Shown: positions 15,280 through 25,001, numbered from the stretch's first letter. The stretch: DNA of 64,000 nucleotides from UBA2330 sp035443185 (GCA_035443185.1 DAORRV010000002.1:1-64000), one strand, 5' to 3'. The notes: generated from the sequence alone by a model not told the origin. Numbers and translations are program-made.

Positions 15280-16530
15280 TTAAGCCTTTTCTTCCCAAAT
15301 CATACAAAGATGAATTATAGTTTCTAAAGCTTTCTCCATATCCTGAACGGAGATCCATTCAAGATTTGAATGAAAAGCATGTCCGCCGGCAAAAATATTC
15401 GGACAAGGAAGTCCCATAAATGAAAGTCTGCATCCGTCTGTTCCGCCTCGTATTGAATTTCTGAATGCCTTAACTCCTGTTCGGTTTACAGCTTCGACTG
15501 CATAATCCATTATCTCGGGATTCTTGTCGAGGACTTCTTTCATGTTTCTGTACGACTCTTCTATTCGAATTTCAAACGATGCCTTTTTATAATCTTTAAT
15601 AACTTCTTCAGCAATTTTCTGAATCAGATCTTCTTTTTCTTTCAGCTTAGCATTATCAAAATCCCTGACAATAAATTTTATATATGCGGAATCGACTTCA
15701 GCTTTAATATTGACAGGGTGAATGAATCCTTCTTTACCTTCAGTAGTTTCAGGAGAAAGTGAATCAGGTGGGAGTCTGCTGATGATTTTGTTTGCTATCT
15801 TGATTGCATTTTCCATTCTGTCTTTGGAAAATCCGGGATGAATATTAAAACCTTTTATATAAAGATGAACAGTATCACCGGAAAATGTTTCGTCTTCCAC
15901 ACTCCCGAGATCTGATCCGTCCATTGTATATCCAAAGTCCGCACCAAGCTTTTTAATATCGACATGATCCACTCCATGACCAACTTCTTCATCCGGCGTA
16001 AAAAGAATTCTGATCTTTCCATGCTTTACATCAGGATGAGTCATTAAATAATTTGCTGCGTCCATGATCTCAGCAATTCCGGCTTTGTCATCAGCACCGA
16101 GAAGAGTAGTTCCGTCAGAAGTAATAATATCATTCCCTATCTGTGATGCAAGCTGAGGATGTTCATTGGCAAGAATAACTTTGCTTTTATCTTTTGGCAG
16201 TATGATATCTCCGCCCTGATAATTTCTGTGAATGACAGGATTTACATTTTTACCGGATGCGTCTGGAGAAGTATCCATATGTGAACAAAAGCAAATCACC
16301 GGAACATTCTTATCGGAGTTTGATGGTATAGTTGCATATACATATCCATACTTATCTATCTCAGCATCACTGATTCCCATTTGTTTTAATTCCTCTACGA
16401 GTATAATCCCCAGATCTTTTTGTTTTTTTGTTGATGGGAAACTATCCGAATCATGTGATGACTGTGTGTCAATTTTTACATATTTCAAAAACCTATCTGT
16501 ACATGTATAATTAATATCCATAATATTCAA
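15280..16530 (-). CDS. pepT: Peptidase T (tripeptide aminopeptidase)
   Basis: This cytoplasmic dizinc M20 peptidase removes the N-terminal residue from tripeptides. The 416-residue length fits PepT. Visible motifs are CSHMDTSPDASGKNVNP (first zinc His and catalytic Asp, about residue 83), TTLLGADDKAGIAEIM (bridging Asp), FTPDEEVGHGVDHVD (catalytic Glu pair), SVEDETFSGDTVHLYIKGFNIHPG (start of the dimerisation domain) and RGGTDGCRLSFMGLPCPNIFAGGHAFHSNLEW near the C-terminus (last zinc His). It is likely monocistronic. Confidence 0.93.
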   Translation of the reverse strand: MNIMDINYTCTDRFLKYVKIDTQSSHDSDSFPSTKKQKDLGIILVEELKQMGISDAEIDKYGYVYATIPSNSDKNVPVICFCSHMDTSPDASGKNVNPVIHRNYQGGDIILPKDKSKVILANEHPQLASQIGNDIITSDGTTLLGADDKAGIAEIMDAANYLMTHPDVKHGKIRILFTPDEEVGHGVDHVDIKKLGADFGYTMDGSDLGSVEDETFSGDTVHLYIKGFNIHPGFSKDRMENAIKIANKIISRLPPDSLSPETTEGKEGFIHPVNIKAEVDSAYIKFIVRDFDNAKLKEKEDLIQKIAEEVIKDYKKASFEIRIEESYRNMKEVLDKNPEIMDYAVEAVNRTGVKAFRNSIRGGTDGCRLSFMGLPCPNIFAGGHAFHSNLEWISVQDMEKALETIIHLCMIWEEKA

Positions 16531-16846
16531 TTGTTAGTATTTGATTTATTAAAATTTTCGGTAAAATTTATTTAACATGAATATTAAAATTTATGATTGA
16601 AAAAGACATAGAAAAAAAGTTGTATAATTTTTTGAAATCCGTTCAATATTATTCAATCGTTTTATATCCATATCCGCTTGAGATAAATTGCCGGAGGTGT
16701 ATATGAAGCGGTTTTTCAATTTCAAATGTGTAACCGAAAGGTATATGCATACGAATGGGAATTAATAATTTGTAATTTAAAATTGAGTTTGCGACTTTTA
16801 GGGAATTCAAAACGTCTAATTATCAAAACTTATAAGTTTATATAAA
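16531..16846. other. 316-bp intergenic region between divergent pepT and sigma-factor genes
   Basis: It must hold the promoters for both genes, but no consensus could be fixed. It contains a possible 20-codon frame (16703-16765) led by a good GGAGG, short inverted hexamers CCGCTT (16675-16680) and AAGCGG (16706-16711), and a weak run of AATTTGTAATTT. Confidence 0.5.
16703..16765 (+). CDS. Possible 20-residue leader ORF upstream of the sigma factor
   Basis: An ATG at 16703 follows CCGGAGGTGTAT, one of the better ribosome-binding sites in the window. It opens a frame MKRFFNFKCVTERYMHTNGN that ends at TAA 16763-16765, 81 bases before the sigma-factor start. Short frames arise by chance, so the support is the ribosome site only. 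Confidence 0.25.
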   Translation: MKRFFNFKCVTERYMHTNGN

Positions 16847-17467
16847 TTGGCAACAGAAAATAATACAGACATATTCATTGAGTTACTCAAGCCGGAATAC
16901 GACAATGCAATAAAGTACTGTAAGGCATTGTGCTCGAAGCGGTCAACAGATGATGCAGAAGACGTCCTGCAGCAGTCATTGCTGAAAGCATTTGAGAATT
17001 TTGACTCACTTTCAGATCAGAGCAAGTTCAAATCATGGTTCTTTAAAATAATCACAAGAGAATTCTATAATTTTGTGAGGAAGGATTTCTGGAAAAAATT
17101 TTTTCCGACTGATAGCGTAAATTCCGAAAACCCATTTCCAAAAGTTTTCTCTGCACAAGACGAAGACGGAAACGGGATGATTTTACAAAAAGCACTTGGC
17201 AGTATATCCTCAAAAGAAAGATCATCATTACTTCTGTATGAAGTGGCAGGATTCAGCATTGAGGAGATAATGGAAATTCAAAATGAGAAAAGCATTTCAT
17301 CAATAAAGTCCAGACTAAGCCGGGCAAGAAAAAAGCTCAGAGAATTTATTGAGAATGAAGAAAATAATATAACACAAAACAAAAATTCAGAAAATCAAAA
17401 ATCAATTTATTCAGGAGATTTAAACAATGAAACAATCAAACTCATACCGGGACAGGAAAATAAATAG
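16847..17467 (+). CDS. ECF-type RNA polymerase sigma factor
   Basis: The 206-residue protein (TTG start) has sigma-70 region 2 at about residues 15-85 (DAEDVLQQSLLKAFENFDSL, FKSWFFKIITREFYNFVRK) and region 4 at about 110-170 (LGSISSKERSSLLLYEVAGFSIEEIMEI, then SSIKSRLSRARKKLREFI as the recognition helix). It would direct RNA polymerase to stress or envelope promoters. The last 41 bases overlap the next gene, whose product has the N-cytoplasmic, one-helix layout of an anti-sigma factor. This is the usual pairing for ECF control. A poorly conserved tail of about 35 residues follows region 4. Confidence 0.88.
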   Translation: MATENNTDIFIELLKPEYDNAIKYCKALCSKRSTDDAEDVLQQSLLKAFENFDSLSDQSKFKSWFFKIITREFYNFVRKDFWKKFFPTDSVNSENPFPKVFSAQDEDGNGMILQKALGSISSKERSSLLLYEVAGFSIEEIMEIQNEKSISSIKSRLSRARKKLREFIENEENNITQNKNSENQKSIYSGDLNNETIKLIPGQENK

Positions 17468-18449
17468 TTCTGATAATTTCAATAAATCAGATGACATGTT
17501 CGAAAATCTAAGAAATGAAAATACTGAAAATTCATTTCCGGAAGTTGAGAAATGGCTCCGAAAAGTTGATTCACAAAAAACTTTTAAAATCTCATCTAAT
17601 CACGAAAGGAAATTTTTTAATATGAAATCACCTAAGATCAAATTAGCATATGCTTTTCTTATATTAGCATTTGTAGTGACAGCCTGTAACTATCCTGTGA
17701 CTCAACAGGAACCTGTCGCTGATGTAATTAAATGGACAGTAGATCAAAATGATACAAAAACAATCAGCAGATTAAGCAGTCTCGAATGGACAAAGAATTC
17801 AGCAATAAAAATTAGTACAGCAGATAATGGGAATTCAATTGCTGAATATACTCTGATTGTTTCAAAGGAAGATCATGCAAATTCAAAAAAGTATCTTGAG
17901 CAGTTAAATACAATGGAAGGAATTCTGACTGTAAACCTTGTACCACTGAATGAACAAATAACGCGACCTGTATATTCACTGGCACTGATTCAAATTTTCA
18001 AAATAGATATAAATGCTACAAATATGTCGGATGAAGAACTCAGGAATCAGATCTCATCACAGCTTGAGCAAAATGGTGTTTCCGGTGTTCAGATCAGTTT
18101 TGAAAGAAATAATGACGGAAGAAGAATTTCAAAGGTCATAATTCCTGAGGAAGAAATTAAGAATAAAAAAGGTTTTGATCTTACAATTCAGGATGGAGAT
18201 GAAAATAACAAAACAATGGAAGTCAGAAAGTTCAGAAACAAAGCTGATGGAGAAGTCGACAGATTTGAAGGGAAATCTGACGAAGAGATCAAGAAGATGG
18301 TTGTTGAAGATTTGAAAGACAAAAATATTAATCCTGAAGATATAAATGTGATAAGAAAAGACGGAAAAATAATGATCAAAATTAGCAAGAAGAATGATGG
18401 AACTGAAACAGAGGATGAATTTCAATTTGAAGGTGAAGTAGGTAAATAG
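17427..18449 (+). CDS. Single-pass membrane protein, candidate anti-sigma factor
   Basis: The 340-residue protein starts inside the sigma-factor gene with AGGAG at 17413-17417, nine bases before the ATG. Residues 1-68 are polar, with a short helix (FPEVEKWLRKVDSQKTF). One hydrophobic segment follows at about 73-88 (AYAFLILAFVVTAC), then an exported region with two strand-rich parts (about 95-185 and 185-340, rich in E, D, K and N). Gene overlap and topology suggest that it holds the sigma factor at the membrane. The helix ends in V-T-A-C, a lipobox-like sequence, and an internal ATG at 17622 preceded by AAAGGA could start a lipoprotein form. No known anti-sigma zinc motif is present. Confidence 0.6.
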   Translation: MKQSNSYRDRKINSSDNFNKSDDMFENLRNENTENSFPEVEKWLRKVDSQKTFKISSNHERKFFNMKSPKIKLAYAFLILAFVVTACNYPVTQQEPVADVIKWTVDQNDTKTISRLSSLEWTKNSAIKISTADNGNSIAEYTLIVSKEDHANSKKYLEQLNTMEGILTVNLVPLNEQITRPVYSLALIQIFKIDINATNMSDEELRNQISSQLEQNGVSGVQISFERNNDGRRISKVIIPEEEIKNKKGFDLTIQDGDENNKTMEVRKFRNKADGEVDRFEGKSDEEIKKMVVEDLKDKNINPEDINVIRKDGKIMIKISKKNDGTETEDEFQFEGEVGK

Positions 18450-18477
18450 AATAATAGATTCTCACATTCGAAAAATT

Positions 18478-18507
18478 AATGCGGAATAAGATTCCGCATT
18501 TTTTTTG
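18478..18507 (+). terminator. Rho-independent terminator after the sigma/anti-sigma operon
   Basis: AATGCGGAAT (18478-18487) and ATTCCGCATT (18491-18500) form a perfect 10-bp stem around a 3-base AAG loop, followed by a run of T. It lies 28 bases after the stop codon of the candidate anti-sigma gene. Confidence 0.9.
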
Positions 18508-18670
18508 CTGTTTTATTATACAAAATTCTCAAAATGTCCGAAAATAACAAATCCAATTTATCCTCCGTAGTAAGTTCTGTGAAAATTTAATCCTGACAGG
18601 AAACTTTATAATGTATCCATAAAAGATTACAAACAATGCCTTGCAGGTAAAAATAATTTTTACTATTTTG

Positions 18671-18696
18671 GAAACTCATAAAACGAATATAGTTTC
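18671..18696. promoter_or_regulatory. Possible TetR operator
   Basis: GAAACT (18671-18676) and AGTTTC (18691-18696) form a 6-bp inverted repeat spaced by 14 bases that ends just before the TTG start of the TetR-family gene. Autoregulatory TetR operators often sit here. The arms are short, so this is a suggestion only. Confidence 0.3.
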
Positions 18697-18698
18697 TA

Positions 18699-19340
18699 TT
18701 GCTTAAAATATCCAAACAAATCAAAGAGCGGGAAAAGATACTTATCTTTTGCACACATAAATTTCACAAAGAAGGATTTTACAAAACATCTATGGATGAA
18801 GTTGCAAAAGAAATGTGTATAAGCAAGAAAACAATTTACAAACATTTCCCATCCAAGGAAAATTTGCTTGAAGAGATCTGTGACCATACAACCAAAGTGA
18901 TATATAATAATGTTGATGATATAGTAGAAGGAGAAGGTAATGTAGTTTTAAAGTTTATCATGCTTCTTAATATGTACAGTAATTTTACAATTAACATTAG
19001 TGATAAATGGCTGAATGATCTGAAAGTACATCATCCACATATCCTTAAAAATATCAATGAAAGACGTACAGATAAAATTAACGGAATATTGTCAAAACTT
19101 ATTAAACAGGGCAAGAAAGAAAAGCTTATCGAGAATTATCCAGCAACAATAATTATAAGTACATTTATACATTCTATATCAGGAGTAATGCAGCCTGAGT
19201 TTTTAATCAATAATAAATTTACAATACAAAATGCTTTTAGGATCACATACGAAATGCTTTTAAATGGAATTTTAACCCAATTAGGGAAAAATATTTTCAA
19301 CAAGGAAAAAAACTTATTTGCAAAAGAAATAAAACTTTAA
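18699..19340 (+). CDS. TetR/AcrR-family transcriptional regulator
   Basis: The 213-residue regulator (TTG start) has the TetR DNA-binding head at residues about 8-55: an initial helix (REKILIFCTHKFHKEGFYKTSMDEVAKEM) and the recognition part CISKKTIYKHFPSKENLLEEI. The remaining helical domain would bind a ligand and is not conserved enough to name one. It lies 6 bases before the TolC-like gene and is followed by the whole pump operon in the same direction. It probably represses the operon, including itself, until an effector binds. Confidence 0.9.
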   Translation: MLKISKQIKEREKILIFCTHKFHKEGFYKTSMDEVAKEMCISKKTIYKHFPSKENLLEEICDHTTKVIYNNVDDIVEGEGNVVLKFIMLLNMYSNFTINISDKWLNDLKVHHPHILKNINERRTDKINGILSKLIKQGKKEKLIENYPATIIISTFIHSISGVMQPEFLINNKFTIQNAFRITYEMLLNGILTQLGKNIFNKEKNLFAKEIKL

Positions 19341-19346
19341 TTTAAT

Positions 19347-20675
19347 ATGACTAAAACACATTTTAAAAAATTATTAATACTGTTATTCTGTGTGCTGGTA
19401 GTTGGGGTTGAACCAGTTTTTTCCCAACAGAAACTAATCATAACATCTATTGAACAGGCAGTTAACTTAGCATTAAGAGACAACTCTGATGTGATAAATG
19501 CCAGATTTGAAAGACTTAAAGCTGAAAAAATAGTATCTGAAGTTTACAGTGAAAATTTGATACCCAGCCTGACTATGGACACCAGGTTAAGCAGGTCATT
19601 TAAAAAGCAGGTATTAAATCTATTTGGTGAGACTTTTGAAGTAGGTTCAGATAATAATTTTAATACCGGTATTGATATTTCGGAACCAATACCGATATTA
19701 GGAACGCCGGTTTTTTCAGGTATCCGAATTGCGGAATATTATTCAAAAATACAAAGTGAGAATGTCGAGCTGAAGGAGAATGAGGTTGCAAATACTGTAA
19801 AGAATAATTACTTCAGCGTTTTATTGTCAAAAGCAATTGTCGATGTAAATAAAATCACTTATGATAATGCTGAGGCAAATTTCAGAGTTGTGGAATCAAG
19901 ATACAGAAACGGTGTAGCAACAGAATTTGATTTTCTAAGGGCAAGAGTAAAAGTCGAAAATGTAAGACCAATTTTATTAAAATCTGAAAGAGATTTTGAT
20001 ATCAGTAAGAAATTATTTTCCAATGCCATAGGGATAAAGGTTAATGATAATATTGAAATAATTGATTCTCTTACATATGACAGTACTGAAATCTGGGAAA
20101 GTACTGATCAGTTGATTAAGAGGATCTCCGAAAATTATGTTACAGTAAGACAGTTAAGACTAAATAAAAAAGTGAATGAGGAATTAGTAAATGTCCAACA
20201 AGCTTATTACTTACCCAAATTATTTTTATACGGTCGATATGAATTAATTTCTCAGGAAAATGATAATGTGCCAATATCAAAATACAGATTTTATAATACC
20301 TTTAATGCCGGTATTGGATTGACATGGGATCTGAACTTATTCAGGAATTCCTATAAAGTTGATCAGGCAAAACTTGATGTAAAGATATCTCAGGAATCTT
20401 TAATTGATGTTCAGCAGAAATTAAAGCTAAGATCGGAAGCAGCATTAATCTCACTTGAAGATGCTAAGCAAAGAATTTTATCAACCCGAGAAACTGTAAC
20501 ACTGGCTGAAAGAGGTTTAGACTTAGCCAATAACAGTTACAGAGAAGGTGTATTAAATCAGATTGACGTTCAGGATGCTGAACTGACATTATATAATTCC
20601 AGACTCGGATATTACCAGGCAGTATATGATTATCATATTGCAAAAGCAGAGTTAGAAAAATTACTTGAAAAATAA
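19347..20675 (+). CDS. TolC-family outer membrane efflux protein
   Basis: This 442-residue protein has a signal peptide (LLILLFCVLVVGVEPVFSQ) and the two-repeat OEP pattern of the TolC channel. The first repeat is at about 33-230 (ITSIEQAVNLALRDNSDVINARFERLKAEK; later YDNAEANFRVVESRYRNGVATEFDFLRARVKVEN) and the second at about 240-440 (LRLNKKVNEELVNVQQAYYLPKLFLYGRY; later AERGLDLANNSYREGVLNQIDVQDAELTLYNSRLGYYQAVYDYHIAKAELEKLL). It would form the outer-membrane exit duct of the tripartite RND pump encoded next. Confidence 0.92.
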   Translation: MTKTHFKKLLILLFCVLVVGVEPVFSQQKLIITSIEQAVNLALRDNSDVINARFERLKAEKIVSEVYSENLIPSLTMDTRLSRSFKKQVLNLFGETFEVGSDNNFNTGIDISEPIPILGTPVFSGIRIAEYYSKIQSENVELKENEVANTVKNNYFSVLLSKAIVDVNKITYDNAEANFRVVESRYRNGVATEFDFLRARVKVENVRPILLKSERDFDISKKLFSNAIGIKVNDNIEIIDSLTYDSTEIWESTDQLIKRISENYVTVRQLRLNKKVNEELVNVQQAYYLPKLFLYGRYELISQENDNVPISKYRFYNTFNAGIGLTWDLNLFRNSYKVDQAKLDVKISQESLIDVQQKLKLRSEAALISLEDAKQRILSTRETVTLAERGLDLANNSYREGVLNQIDVQDAELTLYNSRLGYYQAVYDYHIAKAELEKLLEK

Positions 20676-20699
20676 AATATTAAATCTAATATAATTAAC

Positions 20700-21743
20700 A
20701 TGAAAAATATCATTTATATAATGATACTCTTTTTTACTTTGTCCTTTGGAATGATCATTTCATCATGCGGAGATGACGGAGAAACTAAAACTGAAAACGA
20801 AAAAACTTTACAGGCAGTGAAAGTTTCAGAAATAGTTACAAGTGAATTTTTGGAAACTTACAAAGTGGTCGGAACTGTAAAACCATTTGAAACTGCAAAG
20901 ATCTCTGCTGAGGAAGGCGGACTGATCACATATATGCCGTTTGACAAAGGCAGCCGTGTAAGCAGAGGGCAGACACTTGTCAAGCTTAAAAAAGATATTG
21001 ATTTTGCTTCATATGAACAGGCAGAAACTCAATATGAGCTCGCAAAAAGTAATTACGAAAGAATTGAGAGATTATATTATGAAAGTGTCTCAACTGAACA
21101 GGATTTTACGAATGCAAAATTTCAGTTAGAGCTTGCAGAGAAAAGTCTTAACCTGATAGAGACAAGACTTTCAAAATCATATATTACTTCACCGATATAT
21201 GGAATTGTCGATCAGAAATTTATGAGCCGGGGAGAAGTTTGCGCTACAGGTGCTCCGATTTTAAACATTGTAAACATTTCAAAAGTAAAAATTTCTGCAG
21301 GTATTCCTGAAAGATTTGTAGAAGAAGTAAAAAAAGGCTCATTGGTAAAAATAACTTTTGATATATATCCAGGAGAAGAGTTTACAGGATCAGTGAATTA
21401 TGTATCACCAACTTTAAGTGAAAAGAACAGAACATTTGAGATAGAGATGGTAATTCCAAATAAAGACGGTAAACTAAAACCTGAAATGAGTGCAAATATT
21501 TTAATTGAAAAATCAATGATAACTGATGCAATAGTTTTACCTCAGGATTTGATCATAGATTTTGGAAATGATAAATTTGTTTATGTTCTGGAAAATGGAA
21601 CTGCAAGAAAGAAGATCATTACGTTAGGCGGCAGAAGCAATAATAAAGTACATATAATTTCAGGGTTAAATTCAGGTGATGTATTAATTTCAGAAGGATA
21701 TCAGTCCGTTTCAGACGGAGACAAAGTCGAAATTATAAATTAA
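20700..21743 (+). CDS. RND efflux periplasmic adaptor subunit (lipoprotein)
   Basis: The 347-residue membrane-fusion protein has a lipoprotein signal ending ISSC, with Cys23 as the lipidation site. The typical layout follows: a barrel-sandwich half (EGGLITYMPFDKGSRVSRGQTLVKL), a helical hairpin (about 100-155, YEQAETQYELAKSNYERIERLYYESVSTEQDFTNAKFQLELAEKSL), the second sandwich half (ITSPIYGIVDQKFMSRGEVCATGAPILNIV), a beta-barrel domain and a membrane-proximal domain. It links the inner-membrane pump to the TolC-like channel. It lies 24 bases after the TolC-like gene and 22 before the pump gene, in one operon. Confidence 0.93.
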   Translation: MKNIIYIMILFFTLSFGMIISSCGDDGETKTENEKTLQAVKVSEIVTSEFLETYKVVGTVKPFETAKISAEEGGLITYMPFDKGSRVSRGQTLVKLKKDIDFASYEQAETQYELAKSNYERIERLYYESVSTEQDFTNAKFQLELAEKSLNLIETRLSKSYITSPIYGIVDQKFMSRGEVCATGAPILNIVNISKVKISAGIPERFVEEVKKGSLVKITFDIYPGEEFTGSVNYVSPTLSEKNRTFEIEMVIPNKDGKLKPEMSANILIEKSMITDAIVLPQDLIIDFGNDKFVYVLENGTARKKIITLGGRSNNKVHIISGLNSGDVLISEGYQSVSDGDKVEIIN

Positions 21744-21765
21744 TTATTTTAAAAAAATTGTTAAT

Positions 21766-24700
21766 ATGAGTGTTTCAAAATTAGCTGTAGACAATAAAGT
21801 TACTGTTTACATTTTAATGGTAATTATAATCATAGTGGGGTTATCCTCTTATAATTCTATTCCCAAAGAGTCAGCTCCTTCGATAATTATTCCAAATATA
21901 TTTGTATCAACATTATACTTTGGTGTTTCGCCTCAAGACATGGAAAGTCTTGTAACACAGGAGATCGAAAAAGAGGTCAAAGGAATAAGTGATGTAAAAA
22001 AGATCACATCAATATCACAGGAAAGTTTCTCAATGGTAAATATTGAATTTAATCCTGATGTAATTATTGATGATGCTTTGCAGAAGGTAAGAGATAAAGT
22101 TGCAATAGCAAAGACAAAAATGCCGCAGGATATTGAAGAGCCTTCAATCAATGAAATAAATCTTTCCGAACAGCCGATGCTGTATATTAATCTTTCGGGT
22201 AATCTTGGTTTAGCCAGGTTAAAGGATATTGCAGATAATATCAGTGATGATATAGAAGGAATTCCCGGAGTATTGAGTGCTGATGTAAAAGGCGGACTTG
22301 AACGTGAAGTTAAAGTAAATGTAGATGCGGACCGTCTTAAATATTACAACCTTACTTTAAATGATATTACAACAAAGATAGGAAATGAGAATTTAAGTAT
22401 TCCCGGTGGAAGTGTTGATATAGGATCGCAAAATTATCTTGTAAGAGTTCCAGGAGAATATGAGGATCCTGAATTGATCAGAGATCTGATCATAAAGTCT
22501 GATAATGGAAAGCCTATATATCTGAGAGATGTTGCGAATGTAATATATGATTATAAAGAGAGAACAACTCTTGCAAGAGAAAACGGTAATGAAGCAGTTA
22601 CAATAGTTATTAAAAAAAGAAGTGGTGAAAATATTATAAGTATCGCCGATGAAATTAAATCACTTGTAAAAGAAAAAGAATCTACTTTCCCAGAAGGACT
22701 TAAAGTAAGTTTTACAGGTGATGAATCTATAAGTATTAAAAATACAGTTCATGAATTAGAGAACGGAATAATTACCGGATTCCTGTTAGTATGTTTGATC
22801 TTACTAGCTGCAATGGGTTTTAAGAATTCATTACTGGTTGCATCTTCAATTCCATTTTCATTTTTAATATCATTTATTGTACTAGCAGGATTAGGAATTA
22901 CCATGAATATTGTTGTTTTGTTTGGACTTATACTTGTGCTTGGAATTATTGTAGATGATGCTATTGTAGTTACAGAAAATATATACAGGCTACAGGAAAC
23001 CGAAGGATATAATCCGCATGATGCTGCAATAGAGGGGCCCAGGGAAGTTCAGGTACCTGTTACAATTGCAACATTCACTATTATTTCTTCATTTGCTCCA
23101 CTGTTATTTTTCCCGGGTATTGTTGGTGAATTTATGAAATATCTTCCCATTACATTGATAGTATGTTTGTTTTCCTCGTTGTTTGTAGCAATGATAATCA
23201 ATCCTGTACTTTCAGCAAAATATATAAATTTCAAAGAAGACAGAGCAAAACATGAGAGCCGATTAAAGTGGTATAACATTATTAATAAATTTCATTTATG
23301 GTTTGATAAATTATTTGCTAAAATTGTGAAAAACTATGAAAAGGTATTACGCTGGTGTATGGGCAGAAGAAAATTAACGATTGCAATGACAGTAGTTCTT
23401 TTGATTTTTGTATTTATTATTTATGGAATGTTTAGTAAAGGAGTTGAATTTTTTCCAAAGGTAGAACCGCAGCAGGCATTTATTTATGTAAACATGCCGG
23501 TAGGTACAAACTTAGATAAATCCAATGAAGTGACTAAAGTAGTTGAGAAAAAACTTCCCGGATTTAAAGATATTGAATATTTTTTAACAAATGTCGGGTC
23601 TGAAATTGGAGAAGGATTTGGAAGTGACATTGCAAATAAAAACACAATAACTTTAAATTTTTATGAAAAGGCAGACAGGTCTCAGAATTCATTTAAAACA
23701 ATTGAAGAGATCAGGGATTCGATTACAAATATTACTACGGCTGATGTAAGGATACAAATGCAAACGGGCGGACCTCCAACCGGACCACCGATAAACCTGG
23801 AAATTTCGGGAGATGACTTTGCAAAGTTAGGAGAAATTTCAGATGAGATAAAAAGACAAATTGTAAATATCGACGGAATCAAAGATCTGAAGGATGACTT
23901 TGATGAGGCAAGACCTGAGATCAAAATTTCAATTGACAGGGAGAAAGCATCTTTGTATGGAATGAATACCGCAATAATTGCATCTGATATCAGAACAGCA
24001 ATCAACGGAACAGCAGCAAGTAAATTCCGCGTATCTGATAAAGAATATGACATTACAGTCAGATTAGATTCGAGTCAGAGAGAAGATATATTATCAATAG
24101 AAAATATTTTTCTTCCCGGAAAAGACGGAGCGAAAATTCCTTTAACTTCAGTTGCACAGGTTGAATTTTCCGGAGGTATCGGAGCTATCAACAGAAAAGA
24201 TCTGAAAAGAGTAGTAACTGTATCTGCAAATGCTGAAGGCAGACTGGGCAATGATATATTAACTGATGTAAGAGCAAAGCTGAAAGATTACAAATTACCT
24301 GACGGTTATTCATTAACATATACTGGAGAACAAGAAGATCAGCAGGAATCATCAGACTTTTTAAGTAAAGCATTTTTAGTTTCTTTGCTTTTAGTATTTT
24401 TCTTTCTGGTAATAGAATTCAATTCTATTATGTCTCCGATAATTATTATGTTCACAGTTATTTTATCTTTAATTGGTGTATTAATTGGACTGTTGGTTAC
24501 TCAGACTCCATTTGGAATTATAATGACAGGGATCGGAGTGATCTCACTGGCAGGAATTGTTGTCAGAAATGCGATCATACTTTTAGATTTTCAGGCAGAG
24601 TTAGAAAGACGTGGAATGAACAGAGAAGAATCTGTGATACAATCAGGAATGATAAGATTACGTCCGGTATTCCTTACTGCTGCTGCAACTATACTTGGAC

Positions 24701-24969
24701 TTATACCGCTAACGACTGGTGTAGACTTTGACTGGAGAAGTTTTTCCTGGTTGTTGGACGGTCAGAACACAGCATTCTGGAGACCAATGGGAGTAGCAAT
24801 TATTTTTGGATTAGCATTTGCAACCTTTTTAACTTTGGTTATAGTACCGGTTATGTATGTATCAGTAAATAATTTACTGGACAGATTTAAAAAGAAAAAT
24901 CCAGAAGAAGTATCGGGAAGTATTTCCGGTAATGACACTGAGTCAGATATTTTGTTAACTACTAAATAG
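21766..24969 (+). CDS. RND efflux transporter permease (AcrB/HAE-type)
   Basis: The 1067-residue inner-membrane pump is of normal length for the hydrophobe/amphiphile RND family. It has a first transmembrane helix at about 12-30, two large periplasmic porter/docking domains and two sets of transmembrane helices. Helix 4 carries the proton-relay residues in LGIIVDDAIVVTENIYR, and a second-half signature reads GIVVRNAIILLDFQAELERRGM. A short GGPPTGPPINLEISGDDF segment begins the second porter region. It exports drugs, detergents or metabolites using proton influx. The linked TetR gene suggests inducible expression. Substrates cannot be told from sequence. Confidence 0.94.
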   Translation: MSVSKLAVDNKVTVYILMVIIIIVGLSSYNSIPKESAPSIIIPNIFVSTLYFGVSPQDMESLVTQEIEKEVKGISDVKKITSISQESFSMVNIEFNPDVIIDDALQKVRDKVAIAKTKMPQDIEEPSINEINLSEQPMLYINLSGNLGLARLKDIADNISDDIEGIPGVLSADVKGGLEREVKVNVDADRLKYYNLTLNDITTKIGNENLSIPGGSVDIGSQNYLVRVPGEYEDPELIRDLIIKSDNGKPIYLRDVANVIYDYKERTTLARENGNEAVTIVIKKRSGENIISIADEIKSLVKEKESTFPEGLKVSFTGDESISIKNTVHELENGIITGFLLVCLILLAAMGFKNSLLVASSIPFSFLISFIVLAGLGITMNIVVLFGLILVLGIIVDDAIVVTENIYRLQETEGYNPHDAAIEGPREVQVPVTIATFTIISSFAPLLFFPGIVGEFMKYLPITLIVCLFSSLFVAMIINPVLSAKYINFKEDRAKHESRLKWYNIINKFHLWFDKLFAKIVKNYEKVLRWCMGRRKLTIAMTVVLLIFVFIIYGMFSKGVEFFPKVEPQQAFIYVNMPVGTNLDKSNEVTKVVEKKLPGFKDIEYFLTNVGSEIGEGFGSDIANKNTITLNFYEKADRSQNSFKTIEEIRDSITNITTADVRIQMQTGGPPTGPPINLEISGDDFAKLGEISDEIKRQIVNIDGIKDLKDDFDEARPEIKISIDREKASLYGMNTAIIASDIRTAINGTAASKFRVSDKEYDITVRLDSSQREDILSIENIFLPGKDGAKIPLTSVAQVEFSGGIGAINRKDLKRVVTVSANAEGRLGNDILTDVRAKLKDYKLPDGYSLTYTGEQEDQQESSDFLSKAFLVSLLLVFFFLVIEFNSIMSPIIIMFTVILSLIGVLIGLLVTQTPFGIIMTGIGVISLAGIVVRNAIILLDFQAELERRGMNREESVIQSGMIRLRPVFLTAAATILGLIPLTTGVDFDWRSFSWLLDGQNTAFWRPMGVAIIFGLAFATFLTLVIVPVMYVSVNNLLDRFKKKNPEEVSGSISGNDTESDILLTTK

Positions 24970-25001
24970 TTTAAGTTAATTAATAAAATAATTTTTTAAA
25001 A

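Noticed and set aside
18508..18698. RNA gene or second small ORF between the terminator and the TetR gene
   Set aside because: Nothing beyond a weak inverted repeat could be supported.
21702..21716. TCCGT..ACGGA inverted repeat near the end of the adaptor gene
   Set aside because: The arms are only five bases, so it may be chance and was not added to the palindrome family.
23682..24053. 123-codon frame opposite the RND pump gene
   Set aside because: It is antisense to a conserved transporter, and its hydrophobic composition follows from the codons of the pump.
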